Shown piece after piece: positions 1 through 7,308 of a DNA stretch of 16,676 nucleotides. Origin of the DNA: JAZDFH01 sp043808035 (GTDB taxonomy: Bacteria; Patescibacteriota; Minisyncoccia; UBA6257; Colwellbacteraceae); assembly GCA_043808035.1 (NCBI GenBank), contig JAZDFH010000061.1:1-16676 (forward strand), written 5' to 3'. A program made the position numbers and the translations under genes. How positions within the stretch are numbered: position 1 is the stretch's first letter; every line of letters begins with the position of its first letter. Below the pieces are notes generated by a model. That model searched no databases, was not told where the DNA came from, and saw only the letters and a list, made by a program, of their open reading frames with translations.

Positions 1-14
1 CCATTCCAACACAA

Positions 15-37
15 GAAGGAGCTGAGACAGCTCCTTC
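15..37. repeat. Perfect 9-bp inverted repeat
   Basis: GAAGGAGCT (15-23) and AGCTCCTTC (29-37) pair perfectly around a 5-nt loop. No T-run follows on either strand, so it is not a clear intrinsic terminator. It lies just outside the presumed left inverted repeat of the insertion sequence. It could be flanking host DNA, for example the end of an operon leaving the window, or part of the element. Confidence 0.6.
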
Positions 38-48
38 AAGATGGGTAT

Positions 49-64
49 CGTATCATTGATATAT
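49..64 (+). repeat. Left inverted repeat of the insertion sequence (IRL)
   Basis: CGTATCATTGATATAT matches the reverse complement of 1325-1339 with one substitution and one single-base gap. It runs into the first possible start codon of the transposase (63). Confidence 0.45.
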
Positions 65-1322
65 GACAATAACAATGAAAGATAACCATATACAAAGTGT
101 GACACAACTTGGCGAATTAATACAATTCACAGATAGAACAAAATTCAAGGTTCCAAACAAGAAAGAAGCATATGATTGGATTGATGATACATTAAACAGA
201 TTCAAATACTTCAGAGAAACAAAGAAAAATAAAAGTATCATCAAAAGATATATCGTAACCATAACAGGATATGGAGAAAACCACATTGATAAACTCATAG
301 CAAGGAAAAAGAAATATGGAAAAGTGTTTTTCAAAAAACGCACACAATACAAATTTCCAAGAAAATATACTACGGAAGATGTTTTTTTGTTAGCTGATAC
401 TTTTAATGCATATAGAGGTCAAAATGGGAATGCGATCAAAAAGGTATTATCTGAACAATATGAAATCTTCAAAGATGAAAAGTTTAAAAGATTAAGTAGT
501 ATATCAGTATCTCATCTATACAACTTGAAACAGACAAGGGTATTTCAATCAAAGTTTTTGATATATTCAAAGACAAATTCAACATCAGTCCCAATAGGTG
601 AAAGAAGAAAACCGAATCCCCAAGGAAAACCGGGGTATATACGAGTGGATTCCGTACATCAAGGAGACCTGAATAACAGTGTCTCCGCGGAATTTGATAC
701 AAGAAAAGGTGTCTATCATATTAACCTTGTAGATGAAGTGACACAGATGGAAATTGTTGTTGCCACAGAGAAAATAAGCGAAGCGTTCCTGGAACCTGCT
801 TTAATCGATGCTTTTCAACAATTTCCATTCCGTATTATTAATTTCCATTCTGATAATGGATCTGAATACATCAACAAGATTGTGGCAAAACTGTTGGAAA
901 AGATGAGAATACATCAAACCAAGTCACGATCGAGGAAAAGCAATGATAACGCTTTGGTAGAGTGTAAAAACGGAGCTGTGGTGAGAAAGTATTTTGGACA
1001 CTTCCATATTTCACAAAAACATGCGAAAAGGATTAATGAATTCTATAAAACGTATCTTAATCCTTTTTTGAATATGCATAGATTCTGCGCTTTCTCTTGT
1101 GAATATGTGGATCCTAAAGGGAAAATACGAAAAACGTATCATTCAAAAGACTATATGACACCGTATCAAAAGTTATTGTCTTTGGAAAATGTTGGAGAAT
1201 ATTTGAAACCCGGTATCTCTGTTGATGTGATTCGAAAGAAACTTTTGGAACACACTCACTTTGATTTTGCTAAAGAGGTTGAACAAGCTAGAATGAAACT
1301 GTTGTCGAAAATTAATAATTAA
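63..1322 (+). CDS. DDE (rve-fold) transposase
   Basis: This 419-residue transposase cuts and joins the ends of its own insertion sequence. The N-terminal ~180 residues are very basic (Lys/Arg-rich) and fit a helix-turn-helix DNA-binding region. The catalytic core follows: D196 (in RVDSVH), D264 (in FHSDNGSEY) and E300 (in NALVECKNG). Exactly 35 residues separate the second Asp from the Glu, the classical DD(35)E spacing of retroviral-integrase-type transposases. The frame is open end to end, so the copy may be active. ATG 63 overlaps the left inverted repeat and no SD precedes it; ATG 75 (residue 5) is an equally possible start. Its Lys- and Asn-rich composition differs from the neighbouring cell-wall genes, as expected for a mobile gene. 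Confidence 0.88.
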   Translation: MTITMKDNHIQSVTQLGELIQFTDRTKFKVPNKKEAYDWIDDTLNRFKYFRETKKNKSIIKRYIVTITGYGENHIDKLIARKKKYGKVFFKKRTQYKFPRKYTTEDVFLLADTFNAYRGQNGNAIKKVLSEQYEIFKDEKFKRLSSISVSHLYNLKQTRVFQSKFLIYSKTNSTSVPIGERRKPNPQGKPGYIRVDSVHQGDLNNSVSAEFDTRKGVYHINLVDEVTQMEIVVATEKISEAFLEPALIDAFQQFPFRIINFHSDNGSEYINKIVAKLLEKMRIHQTKSRSRKSNDNALVECKNGAVVRKYFGHFHISQKHAKRINEFYKTYLNPFLNMHRFCAFSCEYVDPKGKIRKTYHSKDYMTPYQKLLSLENVGEYLKPGISVDVIRKKLLEHTHFDFAKEVEQARMKLLSKINN

Positions 1323-1324
1323 CG

Positions 1325-1339
1325 ATATATCTTGATACG
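1325..1339 (-). repeat. Right inverted repeat of the insertion sequence (IRR)
   Basis: ATATATCTTGATACG, read on the opposite strand, is CGTATCAAGATATAT, the partner of 49-64. It begins 3 nt after the transposase stop codon, a normal position for an IS right end. Confidence 0.45.
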
Positions 1340-1394
1340 TTATTTCGGTGTATTTTACGGATTGGAAAATACTTGTGCGTAAGTCCTAATTAAA

Positions 1395-2489
1395 TTATGC
1401 ACTTTTACTGATATTAAGCATAATACCTCCCATGGTCATAAACACTGCAAGCGCAGTCCCTCCATAACTCACAAACGGTAATGGAACTCCAGTAAGTGGT
1501 ATGAGTCCTGAATTTGCGCCGACATGGACAAACACTTGAATTGCCAAAATTGTAGAAAAGCCGACTAATATCAAACGAGTAAAATTATCATCTGTATGTT
1601 TCGCAATCAGATATCCTCTTAAAATAACGAGCAGGAAAATTCCTAGAATAAACATTGATCCGACAAAACCGAATTCTTCAGCAACAACCGCGAAAATAAA
1701 ATCTCCGATACGTTCAGGTAGATAACTTTTTGAGAAAGAATTACCATAGCCAACCCCCCACAATCCTCCTGAACCAATAGTCATAAGAGACTGATTTATT
1801 TGATATCCTGACCCGGCAGTATCTTTATTTGGATCAAAAAAAGTCATTATCCGTTCCCGACGATACGGTGTAATACAAATAATAATACTTAAAACCAATA
1901 ATCCCATTCCTATGGTGGCAAAAATATACTTCCAACGTGCACCGGCGATAAAATAAATTGCGAGAGCCGTCGGCATCAAAATAATGACGGCGCTTGTCGA
2001 TTTTTGCAGCAAAAGCAAAAAACCGATCACCCCCACGATCGCCAAAAATGGTATAAATCCTTCAAATACACTATGATTTCTCTTTTTTTGCATATTTGCC
2101 AACCATGCAGCAAGATAAAGCACAAAACTGATTTTTAACATCTCCAGTGGCTGAATAGTCATTGGACCGATACGCAACCATCGATATGCTCCACCGACAG
2201 CAAACCCGAGAGGTGTAAAAACAAGAAATAACGCAACAATATTGCTCAATAATAAAAACGGTGCAACCTTCTTATAAAAATGGTAGGGTAAAAGATAGCC
2301 AACTATAAAACCAATCACTCCTAACGAAAACCCGAAAAAAAGCTGATGTTTAATATAATAGTAGGCATCATTAAATTGTATTTTCCCCAAATCGGATGAC
2401 GCGGACGCAAGCATGACAAAACCGAACACGATCAAAAACCCAATTGCCGCAAACAATACATAATCAACTTGTTTATGTCGACGTATCAT
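1395..2489 (-). CDS. ftsW: SEDS-family peptidoglycan glycosyltransferase FtsW (or RodA)
   Basis: A polytopic membrane protein of 364 residues with about ten hydrophobic segments. FtsW/RodA proteins polymerise lipid II into glycan strands together with a class B penicillin-binding protein. Family signatures are GGAYRWLRIG (99-108), then YLPERIGDFIFAVVAEEFG (256-274), where D263 matches the essential Asp of E. coli FtsW (D297), and LPLTGVPLPFVSYGGTA near the C terminus. The usual QPSE motif reads QPLE (113-116), and the QPDxGT segment reads QKSTSA (162-167); both are unusual. FtsW is preferred over RodA because the gene sits two genes after mraY, as in dcw clusters. The start is ATG 2489, 7 nt after the preceding stop and without an SD, so translation is probably coupled. 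It is the last visible gene of the operon, and an insertion sequence follows. Confidence 0.88.
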   Translation of the reverse strand: MIRRHKQVDYVLFAAIGFLIVFGFVMLASASSDLGKIQFNDAYYYIKHQLFFGFSLGVIGFIVGYLLPYHFYKKVAPFLLLSNIVALFLVFTPLGFAVGGAYRWLRIGPMTIQPLEMLKISFVLYLAAWLANMQKKRNHSVFEGFIPFLAIVGVIGFLLLLQKSTSAVIILMPTALAIYFIAGARWKYIFATIGMGLLVLSIIICITPYRRERIMTFFDPNKDTAGSGYQINQSLMTIGSGGLWGVGYGNSFSKSYLPERIGDFIFAVVAEEFGFVGSMFILGIFLLVILRGYLIAKHTDDNFTRLILVGFSTILAIQVFVHVGANSGLIPLTGVPLPFVSYGGTALAVFMTMGGIMLNISKSA

Positions 2490-2496
2490 CTTGTTA

Positions 2497-3966
2497 TTAT
2501 TTTTGTCGTATTATCATACCTTGATTCGTTGTTCCTCCAACGAAAGCTTTTTTTACATGTAAATCATTTTTATCAAGAAGCACCAGATCCGCTCTTTTGT
2601 CTTTCCGTATAACTCCCCTATCTTCCAGTCTAAAAAATTCAGCGGGAATCGCCGTTATTTTCCTGATAGCCTCTTCAATCGGCATGTGTGCTTCGGATAC
2701 CATCAAATGTAAAAATTTCGGGAAAGTATTAACGTGTCGTTCATGTTTATATACTTCACTGACAATAGGTGAATGGCTGTTGGAAACAATAAGTGCTTGT
2801 GGATCACAGAGTACTTTTTGTAATGTTTTTGCATTAATATCTTTATAAAAAACCGTTGCGCGCAAATTAGTCATAATCATGAGTTTTAACAAAGCACGTT
2901 GCGGAGATAATTTATGTGTCTCTGCAATATCAGCGATTGTCTTTCCTACCAAAAAATCATTTTTTTGCGCACTCGCGACTTGAATATGTTCAGGGTCGAT
3001 ATCAGTAAAAGCCTGTTCAAGCCGCGCCAACGTATTGGGACGTTGCAGCTTTTCAAGCATTGCTCGTGTACTTTTATCTTGTGCCCATGGAGGGAGCAAC
3101 GTATAAATCGAACGCAGACTATATACATGTGGAAAAATAGCAAAACGAAATCGATGAAGATCTGTCGATTTACGTAAATATTCCAATGCCTCTTCATATT
3201 CCGCTTCAAACCCAACTAATGGTTGGAACCAACTAATCATAGTCCGTGCTTCTGTCTCTGCCGCAAGGGCGATTGTTTCTGAAACTGAATTGACTAATTG
3301 GTATCGTTGATCCCTTAAATGCACCGAGTAAACCTTCTTCTCGTCAGCACATTCTTGCACAAGCATCTTTATTTCATCAGGAGGAGCATATCGACCATGA
3401 ATATGACTCAATCCTGAAGAACAGCCCAAGACACCGTCAGAGAGTGCTCCCCGAATCAATTTCTGAAATACACGCAATTCGTTTTCATTCAAATCGCGCT
3501 CAACCATGTGAGTCAATTCACTCTTTATGCTTGCATGCCCCGCGAGCATAGCGAAGCTTACTCCAAGCTGCAGATGCTCCAATGTTGAAAAAAACTCACT
3601 GCACGTATGCCAATTAATGTTTATTTGATCGGCATCTGTCCACCTACGAAACAATTCCAATGAACCATAAAAAAGTGGAGCGAGAGATACTCCATCATGA
3701 CCTCCAATAATCGTCGTAACGCCTTGTTTTACAAAATCAGCTTGCGCAGGATTCGTCAGTAAATCAAGGTGATGATCAGAAGCTGCATATGCGTCGATAA
3801 ATCCTGGGGTTAAATAATCCCCGTTCCCTTCAATAACCGATTCGGCGCTTTTAAAATGAAATTTACCTACTGAAGAAATTTTATCGTTGTGCACATATAC
3901 ATCCCCCTTAAATGGCGGTCTGCCTTCGCCGTCTATAATTTGTACATCCCGGATTAAGAGCGTCAT
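2497..3966 (-). CDS. N-acyl-D-amino-acid deacylase (amidohydrolase) family protein, metal site degenerate
   Basis: A 489-residue amidohydrolase-fold protein. Family hallmarks are PGFID (54-58), QGVTT (81-85), GVSLAPL (92-98), GALSDGVLGCSSGLSHIHGRYA (split around 173-193), TLLPPWA (289-295), FVGG near the end and RGVIRKDKRADLVLLD (450-465). Active members deacylate N-acyl-D-amino acids using one or two metals. The usual HxH after PGFID reads Y60-A61-A62, the NCG cysteine is D91, the ISHHK histidines are W246-F247, and the catalytic Asp of GSDG is N396. I infer a loss of classical hydrolase activity. The gene lies between mraY and ftsW, where murD sits in standard dcw clusters. ATG 3966 is preferred; an in-frame TTG at 3972 would add two residues. 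No SD is visible. Confidence 0.82.
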   Translation of the reverse strand: MTLLIRDVQIIDGEGRPPFKGDVYVHNDKISSVGKFHFKSAESVIEGNGDYLTPGFIDAYAASDHHLDLLTNPAQADFVKQGVTTIIGGHDGVSLAPLFYGSLELFRRWTDADQININWHTCSEFFSTLEHLQLGVSFAMLAGHASIKSELTHMVERDLNENELRVFQKLIRGALSDGVLGCSSGLSHIHGRYAPPDEIKMLVQECADEKKVYSVHLRDQRYQLVNSVSETIALAAETEARTMISWFQPLVGFEAEYEEALEYLRKSTDLHRFRFAIFPHVYSLRSIYTLLPPWAQDKSTRAMLEKLQRPNTLARLEQAFTDIDPEHIQVASAQKNDFLVGKTIADIAETHKLSPQRALLKLMIMTNLRATVFYKDINAKTLQKVLCDPQALIVSNSHSPIVSEVYKHERHVNTFPKFLHLMVSEAHMPIEEAIRKITAIPAEFFRLEDRGVIRKDKRADLVLLDKNDLHVKKAFVGGTTNQGMIIRQK

Positions 3967-4008
3967 TAACAAGATTATAAAACGGAAGCGACGAAAAGAG
4001 AAACTTTT

Positions 4009-5067
4009 CTACCAAATACGTCCCAGAAAGAAAAGAGCGAGCCCAATACCGACACATACCACTGAAATAATCCAAAAACGCATCGTAACTTGCGACTCGG
4101 GCCAACCTGATGCTTCGAAATGATGATGGATGGGAGCAGAGATAAAAACTTTCCGTTTGAAAAATTTCTTACTTATTACCTGAATAATAACCGAGAGCGC
4201 CTCGATAACAAGAATAATCGCAAAAAGTGGCAATAAAACAACGGTATTTGTAAGCGCTGCTATGACGCCAAGGGTGATGCCAAGCGCCATACTGCCAGTA
4301 TCTCCCATAAAAAATTTTGCCGGATAAATATTGAACCATAAAAATGCCAATAGAGCACCAATCACAGCGCTACTCATTGCCGCAAGATTGTATCGTCCCA
4401 GAACAAAAGAAACAACGGTTAGAGCTCCAAAAGCAAATAAGGAGACGCCCCCTAGTAACCCATCTAAACCATCCGTTTCGTTCGCAGAAAATGCGCTTCC
4501 AACAATCACAAAGATAAAGACAGGGACATACCAAAAACCGATATCAAAGTTTCCTAAAAATGGGACTGTAATTTGGGTAAAACCAAGCTTTATAAAAAAC
4601 CACCACGCCCCTATCATCGACAATAACGTATAAATGATCAGTTTCCCTTTAACCGGCAAGCCACCACCTTTTGAACCAATTTTCAAAACACCCAGAAAAT
4701 CGTCTATCAAACCTAAAATCGCGGCGAAGAAAAGCGCAGCAAGAGGTAAATACGTTTGTGCTCTATCAATAAAATTCAAATGACCGAAAAATCCATTAAA
4801 TAAAATCCCAAATACCCAAAAAAGAGCCGCAAGACCAAGTACCGTCCCCCAAATAATAACCCCTCCCATTGTGGGAGTTCCTTCTTTTTTTCTATGAAGA
4901 TTTGAAAATATTGGTGCAGATTCAGACGTTCTAATTTGTTTCCCCGCACTAATATTTCTCAAAAACCGCAAAACAAGCGGTGTCATTCCAAGCGCTACCA
5001 AAAAAGCGGTTAGCGCAATAATTAAAATACGAAGTGCTTCCGAACCAATAGGATGTGATGTAAACAT
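4009..5067 (-). CDS. mraY: Phospho-N-acetylmuramoyl-pentapeptide transferase MraY
   Basis: An integral membrane enzyme of 352 residues that transfers phospho-MurNAc-pentapeptide from UDP to undecaprenyl phosphate, forming lipid I. Diagnostic motifs are all present: the TPTMGG segment (64-69), DDFLG with D122-D123, NETDGLDGL (196-204), FFMGDTGS (252-259) with D256, and APIHHHFEASGWPE (311-324) with the HHH of the nucleotide site at 314-316. About ten hydrophobic segments are seen and the length is normal. The frame is open upstream to 5127, but that start would overlap dacA by 53 nt. ATG 5067 lies 7 nt after the dacA stop and gives the usual N terminus. No SD is visible; coupling to dacA is likely. 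MraY is essential for wall synthesis, so this organism makes at least lipid I. Confidence 0.96.
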   Translation of the reverse strand: MFTSHPIGSEALRILIIALTAFLVALGMTPLVLRFLRNISAGKQIRTSESAPIFSNLHRKKEGTPTMGGVIIWGTVLGLAALFWVFGILFNGFFGHLNFIDRAQTYLPLAALFFAAILGLIDDFLGVLKIGSKGGGLPVKGKLIIYTLLSMIGAWWFFIKLGFTQITVPFLGNFDIGFWYVPVFIFVIVGSAFSANETDGLDGLLGGVSLFAFGALTVVSFVLGRYNLAAMSSAVIGALLAFLWFNIYPAKFFMGDTGSMALGITLGVIAALTNTVVLLPLFAIILVIEALSVIIQVISKKFFKRKVFISAPIHHHFEASGWPESQVTMRFWIISVVCVGIGLALFFLGRIW

Positions 5068-5074
5068 ACTAGAA

Positions 5075-6028
5075 TTATAAATTATGTAATATATTTTCTG
5101 TTTCCTGAAATCGATCAACAGTACCAAATACGGTAATAATAACAGTATCGTTGAGACGACGAAAGATCGAGACTAAATTACCTCCAGACGATGGGATGTA
5201 TCCTGTTTTCCCGCCTATAAAGTCGTCTCTACCCGCAAATATGTTGATATTGTAGAGTGTTCTAGTTGTTTTCTGTAAATGACTAGTAATCGTAAACTGT
5301 GGTTTTGTCGTAAACGCTAGAATATCGGAATGATTTTGGTAAATATATTGTACCAATCGCTCAATATCTTGAATTGTTGTTCGATTATGAATCGATAACC
5401 CCGTGGGGTCAACGAAGACAGAATTTTCCATGCCGATTTCTTTAGCCCACTGATTCATTTTCGTAATAAATCTATCTCTACCGTAGTTGGAGGCAATCGC
5501 CTCACCCGCATCGTTACTTGAAACAACAAGCATCGCACCGACACTATCATTCAGTGTAAACACCTCACCGGGAATAAATCCACCACTCTCACCTTCTGTC
5601 GCAATAATATCATCTGTAAATAAAATAAGGTCATCCTTTTTCAAAGATTCAAAAGCAACAACAGCCGTTAAAAGTTTTGTCAATGACGCGGCAGGCCATC
5701 TCTTGTCTATTTCCCATGCAAACAGTCTTTCACCACTTATACGTATCGCCCCTGCAGCACTCCCTTTAAACGCCACATCAGGCGTAGGAATCGATGCGGA
5801 AGGAGCAACAAGATTTGGCTCTGTTAAAACAGGCTCTTTTTCGGGTATTCCCTCTTGCGCGACTTCAAATCGCGTTATTGGAGTCATTATTTTTCCTCCC
5901 GCTGCTTTTTCTTTTTGCTCAAAAAACAACGTATGCGACTGTAGCAGCAAAACAACTATCAGAAGAAAACCACTTAGACAACAAATACATTTAAATATTA
6001 AACTTTTCTTCCACCTCTTTTTCTTCAT
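5075..6028 (-). CDS. dacA: Membrane-anchored D-alanyl-D-alanine carboxypeptidase (peptidase S11)
   Basis: A penicillin-binding protein of 317 residues that removes the terminal D-Ala from pentapeptide stems. Residues 1-8 are strongly basic, then about 11-30 form a signal anchor; a linker to about residue 85 is Pro- and Glu-rich. The catalytic triad of motifs is complete: SxxK as S115-L-T-K118, SxN as S170-S-N172, and KTG at 274-276 (GGKTGY). The C-terminal beta domain and amphipathic anchor of E. coli PBP5 are absent, so the N-terminal helix is the likely anchor. The start overlaps the end of scpB by 38 nt, with no SD, which suggests translational coupling. It occupies the position before mraY. 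A second S11 domain is encoded upstream in the same operon, fused to an L,D-transpeptidase. Confidence 0.9.
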   Translation of the reverse strand: MKKKRWKKSLIFKCICCLSGFLLIVVLLLQSHTLFFEQKEKAAGGKIMTPITRFEVAQEGIPEKEPVLTEPNLVAPSASIPTPDVAFKGSAAGAIRISGERLFAWEIDKRWPAASLTKLLTAVVAFESLKKDDLILFTDDIIATEGESGGFIPGEVFTLNDSVGAMLVVSSNDAGEAIASNYGRDRFITKMNQWAKEIGMENSVFVDPTGLSIHNRTTIQDIERLVQYIYQNHSDILAFTTKPQFTITSHLQKTTRTLYNINIFAGRDDFIGGKTGYIPSSGGNLVSIFRRLNDTVIITVFGTVDRFQETENILHNL

Positions 6029-6602
6029 GGTCTACTACTTTTTCTTCATCTAAAAAAAGACGTTGCATTTCTTCTTTATATTCGCTATATGCTGGGAGTG
6101 TATCACAATTTGACACACCGATATAGCGTAAAAAATCATTCGTTACTTGATAAAGAAAGGTTTGAACATTGTCAGTGTCTTTCTTTTTTTCAACGAGTCC
6201 TCGCACCGTTAAATTCCGCAGAATGGAACTGGAATTAACTCCGCGGATATAATCAACACGTGCACGGGTACATGGTCCAATATAGGCAATTATCGAAAGC
6301 GTTTCCAAACTTGCAGGCGTAAGCGGCGCATCAAACTCTTCGCGTGCGATTTCGCGGGTTATATGCCCTAATGATGGTTTCGTCATCAAAAGCACCTGTT
6401 CATCCCGAATCAGCAATGTAATCCCCCTATTTACATCTTCCAACATCTCAGCGTATATACGCAAAGATTCTTCCAACATTTCCCGATCACATGACAACAA
6501 CGTCATCAATCTCTTGAATGATATCGCGTCGCCATGCATAAAAAGAATCGCTTCCAGTGCAGCTATTTTATTATTCGATTTTTTTTGTAATTTTGAATCC
6601 AT
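5991..6602 (-). CDS. scpB: Segregation and condensation protein B (ScpB)
   Basis: ScpB forms dimers of tandem winged-helix domains that bind the kleisin ScpA within the SMC condensin, in the cytoplasm on the nucleoid. The 203-residue protein shows the family core at about 94-137: LTPASLETLSIIAYIGPCTR, followed by RGVNSSSILRNLTVRGLVE. The N-terminal ~85 residues form the first winged helix. The last ~25 residues are very acidic (DEEKVVDHEEKEVEEK), as in many ScpB tails. It starts 2 nt after the scpA stop and overlaps dacA by 38 nt. No SD is seen. Placement of scpAB next to a D,D-carboxypeptidase gene recalls the scpA-scpB-ypuI-dacB neighbourhood of Bacillus subtilis. Confidence 0.93.
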   Translation of the reverse strand: MDSKLQKKSNNKIAALEAILFMHGDAISFKRLMTLLSCDREMLEESLRIYAEMLEDVNRGITLLIRDEQVLLMTKPSLGHITREIAREEFDAPLTPASLETLSIIAYIGPCTRARVDYIRGVNSSSILRNLTVRGLVEKKKDTDNVQTFLYQVTNDFLRYIGVSNCDTLPAYSEYKEEMQRLFLDEEKVVDHEEKEVEEKFNI

Positions 6603-6604
6603 AT

Positions 6605-7306
6605 CTATAAATGTTTTTTTATAACTATATCAGAAAAAAGTTCTGTTTGGTTGCTGTCAATCGATTGATTTCTCATTAAATGCAGTAATGCTAAAAAGAG
6701 TACAATCACCTCGACACGATGTTTCCCTCTCGTCATTTCATTAAAGCTAGTCTGCGCGGTCTTGTCCACTCTCACAAGTAATTCTGTAATTTTCTCTTGC
6801 AAATTTACCATAACGATTTCCGATGTCTCATGTCGCGGGAACGTGACTGCCAATTCTTCGATGATTTTTTGTAACGCCTTCCGTAAATCATCAGCAGTCA
6901 ACGAATCGGTAAGATAAAAACCTTTTTCTACCGTCGCAAGATATGGTCTTTGGAAAGCAACATGTTGCCCCCAACGCACAATAATATTTTTTTCCGCTTC
7001 TTTAAAACGTTGATATAATTGTAACCGTTGTTCGAAATCCACAATTTCTTTCTCTTCTTCCTCTTCAAGTTCCAAAGAGGGCAGAAGTGCATGAGATTTT
7101 ATTAAAATCAGCTTTGCGGCGACCGCAATGAAATCAGCCAAAACACGCGGATGAATTTTTTTGATTGTTTTTATATATGCAAGAAAATCCGCAGTCACGG
7201 ATGCCAAACTAAGACGGGTAATTTCCATTTCTTTTGATTCGATCAATTCAAGCAGCTTCTCTAAAGGTCCATGAAATTCATGCAATTGTAATTCGTATTG
7301 CTCCAT
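6605..7306 (-). CDS. scpA: Segregation and condensation protein A (ScpA kleisin)
   Basis: The kleisin subunit that bridges the two SMC heads and recruits ScpB, helping to compact and separate newly replicated chromosomes. The 233-residue protein has the ScpA N-terminal signature FHGPLEKLLELIESKEMEI (11-29) and the helix ADFIAVAAKLILIKSHALLP (57-76), followed by the usual acidic segment EEEEEKEIVDFEQ. The C-terminal winged helix, which binds an SMC head, includes RVEVIVLFLALLHLM. The length is normal. It lies 2 nt after the transpeptidase fusion gene and 2 nt before scpB. There is no SD, so expression is probably coupled to the cell-wall genes on either side. No smc gene is in the window. Confidence 0.93.
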   Translation of the reverse strand: MEQYELQLHEFHGPLEKLLELIESKEMEITRLSLASVTADFLAYIKTIKKIHPRVLADFIAVAAKLILIKSHALLPSLELEEEEEKEIVDFEQRLQLYQRFKEAEKNIIVRWGQHVAFQRPYLATVEKGFYLTDSLTADDLRKALQKIIEELAVTFPRHETSEIVMVNLQEKITELLVRVDKTAQTSFNEMTRGKHRVEVIVLFLALLHLMRNQSIDSNQTELFSDIVIKKHL

Positions 7307-7308
7307 AA

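Larger units (their letters stand above)
49..1339 (+). mobile_element. Insertion sequence with a DDE transposase
   Basis: One transposase gene is bracketed by an imperfect inverted repeat (49-64 against 1325-1339), which gives the minimum extent. True ends may lie further out, since no target-site duplication can be recognised and the left flank is cut by the window edge. The element abuts the 3' end of ftsW, 55 nt from the right repeat. Insertion there would leave ftsW intact but separate it from whatever followed. The transposase resembles the IS481/IS3-type rve-fold integrases; the exact IS family cannot be settled from sequence alone. Confidence 0.65.

Noticed and set aside
1375..1402. 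Terminator after ftsW (GTGCGTAA with TTATGCAC)
   Set aside because: The stem has a mismatch, a 12-nt loop and no immediate T-run on the minus strand; one arm contains the ftsW stop codon.
5068..5127. Upstream extension of mraY to 5127
   Set aside because: It would overlap dacA by 53 nt and adds residues not typical of MraY; ATG 5067 sits 7 nt after the dacA stop.
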